Below, in pieces: positions 23,899-32,818 of a DNA stretch of 43,623 nt (position 1 is its first letter; the number at the start of each line of letters is the position of its first letter). The notes beneath the pieces are model-generated. The model was not told the origin of the DNA. It saw only the letters and a program-made list of their open reading frames with translations, and did no database searches. The stretch lies in NCBI GenBank assembly GCA_947459875.1, contig CANHFG010000001.1, positions 1 through 43,623 of the forward strand. Direction: 5' to 3'. The stretch comes from Ignavibacteria bacterium. GTDB lineage: Bacteria > Bacteroidota > Ignavibacteria > Kapaibacteriales > Kapaibacteriaceae. Both the position numbers and the translations under genes were made by a program.

Positions 23899-25222
23899 AC
23901 CGACCTACCCGCCGATCCATCGATCGACAGAACTGCTTGAGCGCGCCGAGCGGTTGATCCCCGCTACAACGCAAACGCTTGCCAAGGGCCCGGGTCAGCA
24001 CGTGCGCGGTGTGGCCCCGGTATATGCTCGACGTGGCAAAGGGGCGTATTTGTGGGACGTGGACGACAATAAATATCTGGACTATTCCATGGCCATTGGC
24101 CCGCTGATCCTTGGATATGCCGACCCCGGTGTGAACCGCGCTGTCGAGGCTCAGCTTCACGACGGCATGACGTTCTCGCTGATGCATCCGCTGGAGCTTG
24201 AGGTTGCAGAGCTCATTCGCACGATCGTGCCGAATGCCGAACACGTGCGCTATTCGAAGACGGGCTGCGACGTAACCTCGGCTGCAGTGCGCCTTGCGCG
24301 GGCCTATACGGGACGCTCCACAGTGCTCTGCTGTGGCTATCACGGCTGGCATGACTGGTACATTGCCACCACTGACCGGTCAATGGGTGTTCCTCAGGCC
24401 GTACGCGATCTGACGTACACCTTCAGCTACAATGACATGCAGAGCGTATACGACGCGATCGATGCCGATACGGCGGCCATCATCCTCGAGCCGATGACCT
24501 TTGACGAGCCCAAGAACGACTTTCTACACGAATTACGCCAGCTCTGCGACCAGCGCGGTATCGTTCTGATCTTCGATGAAATGTGGACCGGCTTCCGGGT
24601 TTCCCCCGGTGGTGCGCAGATGCGGTTTGGCGTGCAGGCAGACCTGGCATGCTTTTCCAAGGCGGTTGCCAACGGCATGCCACTGTCGGTATTGACCGGT
24701 CGGGCCGACATCATGCGTTTGCTCGAGCATGACGTGTTCTTCTTCACGACCTTCGGTGGTGAGGCGCTCTCACTGGCTGCGGCCAAGGCCACACTGCACA
24801 GGCTTGTCGACGGAGAGGTGCTGCAACGGATAGAGTTGATCGGCGACGAACTGCGTGAGGGTATCCGCGCCATCCTTGCTGAGCATGACATGAGCTATGC
24901 CGCATGTAAGGGGCTTGGCGCTCGCACAATGCTTGCCTTCTCCGACAGTGCCGGTGATCCCTTGATGATGCGTTCATTCGTTCAACAGGAGCTGCTTCGT
25001 TATGGCATTTTGTGGAACGGCTTTCACAATCTGAGCGTAGCTCATACGCAGGGCGAGATCCAATACACCCTTGATATCTATGCCGACGTTCTGCCGATGC
25101 TCCATGAACATGTTCGTATGGGAACTCTGCCTATGGCGCTCAGAGGACGACGCGTCGAGCCGGTGTTTCGCAAGACCGGTGGCTTTAACACAAAGCCACG
25201 ACATGCCGAGGTGTTGCGATGA
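23891..25222 (+). CDS. Class III PLP aminotransferase, glutamate-1-semialdehyde mutase-like
   Basis: A 443-residue pyridoxal-phosphate enzyme, started at the ATG that overlaps the previous stop by 8 nt. The fold-type I markers are present: the cofactor aspartate D229 in IFDEMWTGFR and the Schiff-base lysine K257 in FSKAVANGMP. TGCDVTSAAVRLARAYTG (about 124-141) marks the class III phosphate-binding region. It is closest in look to HemL, but its place in this operon, away from any tetrapyrrole gene, suggests transfer of an amino group to a sugar or small keto compound. Whether it acts as a transaminase or a mutase is not decidable from sequence. It overlaps the SDR gene by 4 nt. Confidence 0.88.
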   Translation: MTEPTYPPIHRSTELLERAERLIPATTQTLAKGPGQHVRGVAPVYARRGKGAYLWDVDDNKYLDYSMAIGPLILGYADPGVNRAVEAQLHDGMTFSLMHPLELEVAELIRTIVPNAEHVRYSKTGCDVTSAAVRLARAYTGRSTVLCCGYHGWHDWYIATTDRSMGVPQAVRDLTYTFSYNDMQSVYDAIDADTAAIILEPMTFDEPKNDFLHELRQLCDQRGIVLIFDEMWTGFRVSPGGAQMRFGVQADLACFSKAVANGMPLSVLTGRADIMRLLEHDVFFFTTFGGEALSLAAAKATLHRLVDGEVLQRIELIGDELREGIRAILAEHDMSYAACKGLGARTMLAFSDSAGDPLMMRSFVQQELLRYGILWNGFHNLSVAHTQGEIQYTLDIYADVLPMLHEHVRMGTLPMALRGRRVEPVFRKTGGFNTKPRHAEVLR

Positions 25223-26025
25223 ATGCTGTGTTCTCGCTGGATGACCGCGTGGCCATCGTGACGGGCGCAGCGGGTCTGCTGGGACGTCAGCACTGTCGTG
25301 CACTTGCCGAAGCCGGTGCCACTGTGTATGCGTGTGACGTGAAGGCCGATGCCGCCCATGATGCAGTTGCCGACCTGGACGGTCATCATGTCGGAGTACA
25401 GCTTGACGTCACAGACCCGGAGAGTATTCTTGAGCTTCGGCAGCGTGTGATTGCAGACGCAGGACGCATCGACATTCTGGTGAACAATGCGGCCATGAAC
25501 GATATGGTTGAGGCGCCGCTATCGCAAGGTGCGCACTCAGCGTTCGAGAACTATCCTCTGGAGCTGTTTCGCCGTGTTCTGGATGTGAACGTCACGGGCA
25601 TCTTCCTTACGAGTCAGATCATCGGCACGCACATGGCTGACGTCGGACGGGGCTCGATCATAAACATCGCGTCAACCTATGGCGTGGTGGCACCGGATCA
25701 ACGCCTTTACAGGCGTCCCGACGGAACACAGAGCTTCTACAAGAGCGCTGCCTATCCTGCCTCGAAGGGGGCTGTGATCATGCTGACAAAGTTTCTGGCC
25801 ACCTACTGGGCGGATCGTGGAGTGCGTGCAAACGCACTCTCACCGGGAGGGGTTTCCAACGGTCAGGACGAACACTTTCGGCGTTCCTATGCAGAGCGAA
25901 CGCCAATGGGGCGCATGGCCGAGCCCATGGACTACCACGGGGCAATTGTGTTTCTCGCAAGCGACGCCTCCTCGTACATGACGGGTCAGAACCTGCTCGT
26001 CGACGGGGGATGGACGGCATGGTAA
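25219..26025 (+). CDS. SDR-family oxidoreductase
   Basis: A 268-residue classical short-chain dehydrogenase. The dinucleotide site TGAAGLLG lies at 15-22, NNAA at 89-92, and the catalytic residues are S152 in NIASTYG, Y179 and K183 in YPASK. The D40 of YACDVKAD suggests NAD preference. The C terminus ends in the usual DGGWTAW. Substrate is unknown; from context it probably oxidises or reduces a sugar hydroxyl, which could supply the keto group for the adjacent aminotransferase. It is followed by the only sizeable gap of this run, 67 nt, with no clear promoter. Confidence 0.9.
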   Translation: MNAVFSLDDRVAIVTGAAGLLGRQHCRALAEAGATVYACDVKADAAHDAVADLDGHHVGVQLDVTDPESILELRQRVIADAGRIDILVNNAAMNDMVEAPLSQGAHSAFENYPLELFRRVLDVNVTGIFLTSQIIGTHMADVGRGSIINIASTYGVVAPDQRLYRRPDGTQSFYKSAAYPASKGAVIMLTKFLATYWADRGVRANALSPGGVSNGQDEHFRRSYAERTPMGRMAEPMDYHGAIVFLASDASSYMTGQNLLVDGGWTAW

Positions 26026-26092
26026 ATGCCGCCTCAGTATCAGAACACGCAACACATCATCACTTTTTCGCACACTCTTCGCGGAGTCTACG

Positions 26093-26989
26093 ATGACCTC
26101 AACGTCCCCTGTTTCACCGCTCATCGGTACCGATCAGCCCGTGTACATCATTGCCGAGATCGGCATTAATCATAATGGCTCGCTGGAGATCGCCTCGGAG
26201 ATGATCAAGGGGGCTGCGCGTGCCGGTGCTTCCTGCGTCAAGTTTCAGAAGCGCACGCCGGAGCTTTGCGTTCCGCGCGATCAGTGGATGATCGAGCGTG
26301 ACACACCATGGGGTCGGATGACCTACATCGATTACCGTTACAAGGTAGAGTTCACAGAAGACGACTACCGTGCGATCGATCAGCTCTGCCGCGAGCTGGG
26401 GATCGACTGGACGGTATCATGCTGGGATGAGGAGGCGGTTGCCTTCATGGAAGCATCATTCGACGTTCCTTTCTACAAGGCCGCTTCGGCCTCGCTCACG
26501 GATATCAAACTTCTCAGGGCCATGGCCTCGACCGGCAAGCCGCTGATGATCTCCACCGGGATGTCATCACTTGAGGAGATCGACTCGGCGGTGCAGAGCC
26601 TTGATGGACGCCGCCTGATGATCGCACATGCAACGTCGGCCTATCCATGTGCCACCGATGAACTGAACCTGAAGATGATCCATACGCTGCAGCAGCGATA
26701 TCCACATAGCATTATCGGTTACAGTGGTCATGAGGTCGGCCTTGCTACGACCTATGCGGCGGTCGCACTCGGTGCGCGCTTCGTCGAGAGGCACATCACG
26801 CTCGACCGGGCTATGTGGGGCACCGATCAGGCCGCGAGTGTTGAGATCGCCGGACTCGAACGTATGGTCCGCGATATCCGCGAGATAGAGCGTGCCCTGG
26901 GCGATGGCGTTAAGCGCGTCTACGACAGCGAGCTCGGCGCACGCTCGAAACTGCGGCGCGTGGTCTCATCGGTTGCCGGAGACGAGTAA
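26093..26989 (+). CDS. NeuB-like ulosonic acid synthase lacking the SAF domain
   Basis: A 298-residue member of the N-acetylneuraminate synthase family, which condenses phosphoenolpyruvate with an aldose to make a 2-keto-3-deoxy sugar acid. The TIM-barrel motifs are clear: AEIGINHNG (21-29), CVKFQKRTPEL (about 46-56), ISTGMSSLEEI and the metal-site segment IGYSGHE. Ordinary NeuB, LegI and PseI proteins are about 340-350 residues and end in an antifreeze-like SAF domain. Here the protein stops just where that domain would begin (after SKLRRVVSSVAGDE). SAF normally reaches into the partner active site to bind the sugar, so a different acceptor is likely. The start is supported by GGAG 8 nt upstream. 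The next gene begins on the base after the stop. Confidence 0.87.
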   Translation: MTSTSPVSPLIGTDQPVYIIAEIGINHNGSLEIASEMIKGAARAGASCVKFQKRTPELCVPRDQWMIERDTPWGRMTYIDYRYKVEFTEDDYRAIDQLCRELGIDWTVSCWDEEAVAFMEASFDVPFYKAASASLTDIKLLRAMASTGKPLMISTGMSSLEEIDSAVQSLDGRRLMIAHATSAYPCATDELNLKMIHTLQQRYPHSIIGYSGHEVGLATTYAAVALGARFVERHITLDRAMWGTDQAASVEIAGLERMVRDIREIERALGDGVKRVYDSELGARSKLRRVVSSVAGDE

Positions 26990-27757
26990 ATGTCGGGTCT
27001 TTCACTGACAGTGGCCTGCACGGCTGCAATCATCATTTCCGGTGGCGTGCTCATCCTGTTCGAGCGACGTTTCCCGCACACGAAAGGGCAGCCCCTTTTC
27101 AGGGAGGGGTTCGCGGCAGACCTTGCCTTCTACTCTCTGCTGCAGAGCTATCTGCTTGGGGTGCTGATCTTTGGCTTCATTCAATGGGTAGACGATCACA
27201 CAACGCTTGAGCGCTTTGAGCTTGTGCGTTCGCAGTCTGTGATACTGCAGCTTGGGTTCTTTCTGGTTGTTCACGATCTGTACATCTACTGGTTCCATCG
27301 CTGGCAGCATTCGAACGCGCTTCTGTGGCGTATTCATGAGGCGCATCATTCGACGAAGGACGTAGACTGGCTCAGCGGCTCGCGCTCGCATAGCCTGGAG
27401 ATATTGGTCAACCAGACCGTAGAGTTTCTGCCAGTCGTGCTGCTAGCCTCACCCGAGGTGGCCATCATCAAGGGCGCCATTGATGCCGTCTGGGGCATGT
27501 ACATTCACTCAAACATTGATGTGCGATCAGGGCGACTGCAGTGGATCGTTAATGGGCCGGAGATGCATCGATGGCATCATGCTGATGATTCGCGATCACA
27601 CAATCGCAACTTTGCCACCAAGTTTGCCATCTGGGACTGGCTGTTCGGCACAGCCTATCTTCCGCAACGGGAAAAGCCAACGAGGTACGGACTCCATGAT
27701 GAATTCCCCAAGGGGTACATCCGACAGCATCTCCATGCCTTTCGTCGTCGGGACTGA
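26990..27757 (+). CDS. Membrane fatty acid hydroxylase / sterol desaturase family
   Basis: A 255-residue integral membrane di-iron oxygenase. Hydrophobic segments are visible at about 4-24, 45-68, 85-102 and 145-165. The histidine clusters that hold the iron are HDLYIYWFHRWQH (95-107), HEAHH (116-120), HSN (173-175) and HRWHH (193-197). Relatives hydroxylate or desaturate acyl chains, sphingoid bases, sterols or alkylglycerols. Its start codon follows the NeuB-like stop without a gap, so the two are translationally linked. This suggests the locus product includes a lipid part. The exact substrate is unknown. Confidence 0.9.
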   Translation: MSGLSLTVACTAAIIISGGVLILFERRFPHTKGQPLFREGFAADLAFYSLLQSYLLGVLIFGFIQWVDDHTTLERFELVRSQSVILQLGFFLVVHDLYIYWFHRWQHSNALLWRIHEAHHSTKDVDWLSGSRSHSLEILVNQTVEFLPVVLLASPEVAIIKGAIDAVWGMYIHSNIDVRSGRLQWIVNGPEMHRWHHADDSRSHNRNFATKFAIWDWLFGTAYLPQREKPTRYGLHDEFPKGYIRQHLHAFRRRD

Positions 27758-28514
27758 TACGGACGACGATATCGACGTCGAGGTCGAGATATCCGAGCGA
27801 GAGCGCGTCGACGCGCATCTTGCAACGCCGCTTGACATTGATACCATCATTGTTTCCGATCTCCATCTCGGCTCGGATGTTGCGCGCTCCAAAGCACTGG
27901 TGCTGATGCTGAAGACGCATACGTATCGTCGGCTCGTGCTCAACGGAGACGTTTTTGATGATCTGAACTTCAAGCGTCTGACGAAGGACGACTGGAAGGT
28001 TCTCTCGCTGCTGCGTCGGCTCTCCAATCCGCGTCGCGGGATCGAGGTCGTATGGGTTGTGGGGAATCACGACGGCGGTGTTGCCGAGATCCTGACGCAT
28101 CTGCTTGGTGTTCCGGTGCATGAGGAGATCGTCTTCACGGTGGCAGGACAGCGACATCTGGCCATACATGGTCATCAGTTTGACCGCTGGATCACGAAGC
28201 ACGTGACGATCACGGCCATCGCCTCGGCGCTCTACCTCATGCTGCAGCGACTTGATCCGCATCACCGGATGAGCAGGTGGGTGAAACGAACGAGCAAGAA
28301 ATGGTTGCGATTGAGCGACAAGATCGCACACGATGCAACGGTTCATGGCAGGCGTAACCATCAGGTGCAGGTCGTTCACTGCGGACACACGCACATGCCC
28401 GGCATAAAGCAGATCGACGGAATGGTATACGTTAACTCCGGCTGCTGGACCGATAAGCCATCGACCTACGTCACCATTGCCCACACGGGTGAGGTTACCC
28501 TGCACAGTATGTGA
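27735..28514 (+). CDS. LpxH-like metallophosphoesterase
   Basis: A 259-residue calcineurin-like phosphoesterase. All metal-binding motifs are present: SDLHLGS (41-47), NGDVFDD (70-76), GNHDGG (110-115), HGHQFD (145-150) and the late HCGHTHMP. Family relatives include UDP-2,3-diacylglucosamine diphosphatase (LpxH), and this two-domain look with a helical insert between HGHQFD and GHTH fits that group better than general nucleases. I use the ATG at 27735; ATGs at 27696 and 27699 are in frame but overlap the hydroxylase gene further. No other lipid A gene is in the window, so it may instead act on a lipid-linked pyrophosphate made by this locus. Confidence 0.82.
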   Translation: MPFVVGTDTDDDIDVEVEISERERVDAHLATPLDIDTIIVSDLHLGSDVARSKALVLMLKTHTYRRLVLNGDVFDDLNFKRLTKDDWKVLSLLRRLSNPRRGIEVVWVVGNHDGGVAEILTHLLGVPVHEEIVFTVAGQRHLAIHGHQFDRWITKHVTITAIASALYLMLQRLDPHHRMSRWVKRTSKKWLRLSDKIAHDATVHGRRNHQVQVVHCGHTHMPGIKQIDGMVYVNSGCWTDKPSTYVTIAHTGEVTLHSM

Positions 28515-28545
28515 AAATGCGTTATCGTTGCCATGAGCTCTGCAC

Positions 28546-29271
28546 ATGCACGATCAGCATTCATCGCGACCCGTTCTCTTTGACGTCAGTCATGTGACGA
28601 AGTCATACCGCATGGGTGAGCTTGACGTTGTGGCTTTGAATGACGTCTCGCTCACGATCCGGGAATCGGACCTGGTGGTGATCCTTGGAGCATCGGGCAG
28701 CGGGAAGTCGACGCTGCTCAATATCCTTGGCGGACTGGACGTGCCAACCTCGGGCAGTGTCAGGTACCGGGAAACGGACCTATCACATGCAACCGACGCG
28801 GAGCTCACGTCATTTCGTCGCTCGTCGATTGGCTTCGTCTTTCAGTTCTACAACATCATCCCGAGTCTGACGGCACTGGAGAATGTTCAGCTGGTAACGG
28901 ATCTTGTTGATGCGCCGATGGATCCTCGTGAAGCGCTGGAGCTGGTCGGCCTTGGAGGCCGCATCCATCACTTCCCGTCGCAACTCTCAGGGGGCGAGCA
29001 GCAGCGCGTAGCGATAGCAAGGGCTATTGCGAAACGTCCCGACGTGCTTCTTTGCGACGAGCCGACGGGTGCCTTGGACTTCGAAACCGGCATCCTGGTG
29101 CTCGAAGTGATCGATATGGTCCACCGGGAGCTTGATGCCACCGTTGCGCTCATAACCCACAACGCCAGTATTGCCGACATGGCCGAACGCGTAATACGCA
29201 TGCGCAGCGGCAGCATCGTCGAGGAAGTCGTTCCCGTCAAACGCAAGCTTCCGCGCGAGCTCTCGTGGTAG
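28546..29271 (+). CDS. ABC transporter ATPase, LolD/MacB type
   Basis: A 241-residue ATPase of the family that drives FtsX-like permeases. It has Walker [10 protein letters not shown] (about 46-54), the Q-loop segment [18 protein letters not shown], signature [14 protein letters not shown], Walker [12 protein letters not shown] and the H-loop in ALITHN. Partners are the two following genes, with gaps of 4 and 3 nt, giving an ATPase-permease-adaptor export unit. TATCGTTG about 25 nt upstream is a near match to the -7 consensus, so a secondary promoter is possible, but the gap to the previous gene is only 31 nt. Confidence 0.94.
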   Translation: MHDQHSSRPVLFDVSHVTKSYRMGELDVVALNDVSLTIRESDLVVILGASGSGKSTLLNILGGLDVPTSGSVRYRETDLSHATDAELTSFRRSSIGFVFQFYNIIPSLTALENVQLVTDLVDAPMDPREALELVGLGGRIHHFPSQLSGGEQQRVAIARAIAKRPDVLLCDEPTGALDFETGILVLEVIDMVHRELDATVALITHNASIADMAERVIRMRSGSIVEEVVPVKRKLPRELSW

Positions 29272-29275
29272 AAGC

Positions 29276-31639
29276 ATGAGCCCCTTATCGACCAAGCTGC
29301 TGCGCGAGGTGCGCCACATGCGTGGTCAGCTGATTGCCATCATACTGGTCATCGGCGCGGGTATCGCCAATTACGTGGCATTCCAGAGTACACATGCATC
29401 GCTGGTGCGTTCGCAGCAGACCTACTATGCCGAGTCAAACTTTGGTGACGTGTGGCTGCAGGTGCGCCGTGCGCCGATGGCGCTGCGTGAGCGGATCGAG
29501 TCGATCGATGGCGTTACCAGCGTGGACATGCGTGTCGTGGCCGGCGTGGTCGTCGATATTCCGGGTCTGGATGATCCGGCGAGCGGCATCATCACGAGCG
29601 TTCCTGCGCGTGGTCAGCCCCCTGTCAACCGCCTGAGTATGAGATCGGGCAAATGGTTCTCGCCATTGCCTGACAATGAAGTGATCGTTTCCTACGCCTT
29701 CGCCAGCGCTAACGGCTTTCGTGAGGGCGATACGATCAATGCCATCGTCAACGGACGTTGGAAGAGGCTGACGATCATCGGAACGGCACTGTCGCCCGAG
29801 TGGGTGCTTGAGCTCGTTCCGGGGTCGATGATGATCGATAACAAGCGTTTCGCCGTGATGTGGATGGCGCACGAGGAGCTCGCGTCGCTCTATGACATGG
29901 AGGGGGCATGGAACAGCGCCAGCATTGATCTTGCTCCCGGCACGCCGGTGGGCGGAGTGCTCGCTCGTCTTGACGCGATGCTACGACGCTTCGGAAACAC
30001 CGGTGCCATCGCCCGTGATGACCAGTTATCGCACAAGTTTCTGTCCGATGAGATTCGGCAGGCATCAATGACGGCTTTGTTCGTGCCGGCGATCTTTCTC
30101 GGCGTGGCCGTCTTTCTTCTGAACATTTCGCTGCTGCGTTTTGTCACCACTCAGCGTGCATACATCGCTATTCTCAAGGCGTTCGGGTACAGCAACATGC
30201 GCATATCGATGCATTACATCGGATTTGCCGTTGTTGCCGTCGCCGGTGGCACAGTGCTGGGTCTGGTTGGGGGCTTTGCCATCGGCGTCAAGCTGCTGAA
30301 GTTGTATCTCGACTTCTATCGTCTCCCCGTGATGGAGTTCGATGTACCGGTTTTTGTCATCATCGTTACGATCGCAGCGAGTCTTCTTGCTGCATGCTTA
30401 GGGGCCGTAGCAGCGGTGCGCACCATCGTGCGTCTGCCGCCGGCTGAAGCCATGAGGCCCGAGGCACCGCGGTCGTATCGCGGCGGTATGATCGAACGCA
30501 TGGGGGTGGCCAGGTTCTTCACGGCCCGCGGGCTGATGATCGTCCGTAATGTGCTTCGCCGACCCGTGCGCGCCGGCGTCAGCGTCCTGGCAATTGCCCT
30601 GGCAATGTCGATCCTGGTACTGGGCCGGTACTTTCTGGAGATGTTCGATTCGATCATTGACGTGCAGTTTCACCGCGTAGCGCGAGAGGATGCGGTGGTG
30701 ACGTTCATGACGCCGCGCTCGCACCAGGCTGTGCATGACCTTGCCGCACTTCCGGGCGTGATGTCGGTAGAGCCATTTCGTGCCATAGCCGTTGATCTTC
30801 TCTTTGGCCGTTCTACAAAGAGAACCGTTGTGACCTCTGTCCTCGGCGATCCCGTATTGCATCGTATAGCGTCGATGTCGGGTACGCCTGTGCATGTGCC
30901 CGCCGAGGGTGTTGCATGTTCATCGTTCATGGCACGAACGATGGGCTTCGGCGTTGGAGATACTATTGAGCTGCGACAGATCGACGAGCAGCGGCGCCAA
31001 TTCCGTGTGGTCGTCTCGGCTCTCGTCGAGGACATGATGGGCGTGCAGGTCTACGCCTCAGTGGGCGTGACATCGCAGTTCCTGCGTGAGCAAGGGAGCA
31101 TCAGCGGTGCGTATCTGCAAATCGACCCGCTGCATCGGAAGGAGTTTTACCGTGTAATCAAGCGCCTGCCGTCAATGTCGAGCGTGGTCTTCCGGGAACG
31201 CGCGATGCGTAGTTTCGATGAGAGCTACACGCAGTTCATGGACATTTCGAATTTCTACATCATCTTCTTTGCCACACTGATCGCCTTTGGTGTGGTCTTC
31301 AACAACGCCCGCATCGCCCTGAGTGAACGCGGCAATGAACTTGCCAGTCTGCGCGTGCTTGGGTTTTCCAATCGTGATATCACCATCGTGCTGCTCGGAG
31401 AACAGCTCGTGATCATTCTGGCAGCTCTGCCAATTGGCATGCTAGGGGGCGTTCTGTTTTCCATGTGGATGCCGTCGCTGATCGCTACTGATCTGTTCCG
31501 ATTCCCGTTTTTCATGACAGCACGTAATCTTGCCAACGGATCGGTAACGATCCTCGTTGTCGCTGCCATCACGGGCGTCTTCATCCGCCGGCGTATTCGA
31601 CGTCTTGATATGATCGCTGTTCTGAAATCTCACGAGTAA
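29276..31639 (+). CDS. ABC transporter permease with two FtsX domains
   Basis: A 787-residue inner-membrane protein. A first helix at about 18-38 is followed by a large periplasmic domain, then helices near 262-285, 312-338 and 360-385. The pattern repeats: a helix near 430-450, a second periplasmic domain, and three final helices (about 650-672, 700-730 and 745-765). Such duplicated FtsX permeases act in mechanotransmission-type exporters and do not necessarily move the substrate through the lipid bilayer channel. Its adaptor lies 3 nt downstream. MacAB (macrolides, lipopeptides), LolCDE (lipoproteins) and DevBCA (glycolipids) are the nearest functional models. The last is attractive here because of the upstream sugar and lipid genes. 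Confidence 0.9.
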   Translation: MSPLSTKLLREVRHMRGQLIAIILVIGAGIANYVAFQSTHASLVRSQQTYYAESNFGDVWLQVRRAPMALRERIESIDGVTSVDMRVVAGVVVDIPGLDDPASGIITSVPARGQPPVNRLSMRSGKWFSPLPDNEVIVSYAFASANGFREGDTINAIVNGRWKRLTIIGTALSPEWVLELVPGSMMIDNKRFAVMWMAHEELASLYDMEGAWNSASIDLAPGTPVGGVLARLDAMLRRFGNTGAIARDDQLSHKFLSDEIRQASMTALFVPAIFLGVAVFLLNISLLRFVTTQRAYIAILKAFGYSNMRISMHYIGFAVVAVAGGTVLGLVGGFAIGVKLLKLYLDFYRLPVMEFDVPVFVIIVTIAASLLAACLGAVAAVRTIVRLPPAEAMRPEAPRSYRGGMIERMGVARFFTARGLMIVRNVLRRPVRAGVSVLAIALAMSILVLGRYFLEMFDSIIDVQFHRVAREDAVVTFMTPRSHQAVHDLAALPGVMSVEPFRAIAVDLLFGRSTKRTVVTSVLGDPVLHRIASMSGTPVHVPAEGVACSSFMARTMGFGVGDTIELRQIDEQRRQFRVVVSALVEDMMGVQVYASVGVTSQFLREQGSISGAYLQIDPLHRKEFYRVIKRLPSMSSVVFRERAMRSFDESYTQFMDISNFYIIFFATLIAFGVVFNNARIALSERGNELASLRVLGFSNRDITIVLLGEQLVIILAALPIGMLGGVLFSMWMPSLIATDLFRFPFFMTARNLANGSVTILVVAAITGVFIRRRIRRLDMIAVLKSHE

Positions 31640-31642
31640 ACC

Positions 31643-32797
31643 ATGAGTCTTCGCAAACCCCGACATCTGGGCTGGATTCTTACCGGCATTGTCATCGTTG
31701 CCATCATTGCTGTTGCGCTCTGGCCCCGACCCGTCAGTGTAGAGCAGGTGGTGGTTGAACGCCGGGCCTTTGAGACTTCAATTGACGCTGATGGACTGAT
31801 CCGTGCACATCATCGTTTTTCCGTGGCCATGCCAATGACGGGGATTCTTGAACGGCTCGACATTGAGCCCGGCGACAGCGTATCGGCTGGTCAGATCATC
31901 GCCCATGTCATCCCGCCGGACATAGACGCACGGCAGCGCGAGCAGGCGCAGGCGCATGTTCGATCGCTTGAATCAGGCTCGGCGGAACTTGATCAGCAGA
32001 TCGCTGCCATCAGCCCCCTGCTCGATCAGGCACGGCGGCGCGCCGAGCGCATGGAACGTCTTGGCCAGGCCGGAGCGGTTGCACGCGAACAGGTCGAAAA
32101 TGCCGTTGATGCGCATACGCAGCTTGTGCATCAGGCCCAAGCGCTGCGCGAGCGGCAGCGCGCCACCGCCTATGAGATACAGGCTGCGCGCAGCGTACTT
32201 GCTGCCCGACCCGGCCAGCGTGTGGCCCTCAAAGCGCCGGTGGGTGGAGTTGTACTGCGTCGTCATGAAGAGTCCGAGCGAACCGTCTTAGCCGGCACGC
32301 CGATACTGGAGATCGGTGACACTTCGAAGATGGAGGTAGTTATCGACGTGCTCAGCGCCGATGCTGTTAGGGTTGTCCCCGGTATGGCGGTCCATCTTGA
32401 TGGATGGGGTGGAGACACTCGTCTGAGCGCCGTGGTTCGGCGCATCGAACCGGCCGCGCGCACGAAGGTCTCCTCGCTCGGAATTGAAGAGCAGCGTGTG
32501 AATGTGTTCGCCGATCTAACCGCATGGCCTCCAGCACTCGGCGATGGGTATCGCGTCGAGGCGTCGATCGTCACCCTGCACATCGACACGGCGACCTGCG
32601 TGCCCCTTGGCGCTCTTGTTCGACAGGCCGATCAGTGGTACGTGTATGTGAATGACAACGGCACGGCTCGGCGTAGAAGCGTTCAGCTTGGACCACGCAA
32701 CGCCTTAGTAGCCTCCGTGCGACGTGGACTTCTGGCCGGCGAACGTGTACTGATGCACCCTCCCGAGACCCTCCAGGATGGTGATCGCATACGCTGA
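31643..32797 (+). CDS. HlyD/MacA-type periplasmic adaptor
   Basis: A 384-residue membrane-fusion protein with one N-terminal membrane anchor (about 10-27). A lipoyl-like half (FSVAMPMTGILERLDIEPGD) is followed by a long coiled-coil hairpin rich in Gln, Ala and Arg (about 90-180), the returning lipoyl half (LKAPVGGVVLRR), a beta-barrel and a C-terminal membrane-proximal domain. Such adaptors link an inner-membrane transporter to an outer-membrane TolC-like channel. No channel gene is in the window. It is the last gene of the 12-gene run; only 21 nt separate it from the convergent secA stop, and no terminator is visible. Confidence 0.93.
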   Translation: MSLRKPRHLGWILTGIVIVAIIAVALWPRPVSVEQVVVERRAFETSIDADGLIRAHHRFSVAMPMTGILERLDIEPGDSVSAGQIIAHVIPPDIDARQREQAQAHVRSLESGSAELDQQIAAISPLLDQARRRAERMERLGQAGAVAREQVENAVDAHTQLVHQAQALRERQRATAYEIQAARSVLAARPGQRVALKAPVGGVVLRRHEESERTVLAGTPILEIGDTSKMEVVIDVLSADAVRVVPGMAVHLDGWGGDTRLSAVVRRIEPAARTKVSSLGIEEQRVNVFADLTAWPPALGDGYRVEASIVTLHIDTATCVPLGALVRQADQWYVYVNDNGTARRRSVQLGPRNALVASVRRGLLAGERVLMHPPETLQDGDRIR

Positions 32798-32818
32798 ACT
32801 TGGCTGGCAGGGGGCTTA

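Noticed and set aside
23891-25222. Aminotransferase called as hemL for tetrapyrrole synthesis
   Set aside because: It sits in a tightly overlapping sugar-type operon with no other heme gene. Similarity to HemL is a family trait of class III enzymes.
27549-28547. 332-residue minus-strand open frame
   Set aside because: It is antisense to the metallophosphoesterase, which has all its metal motifs.
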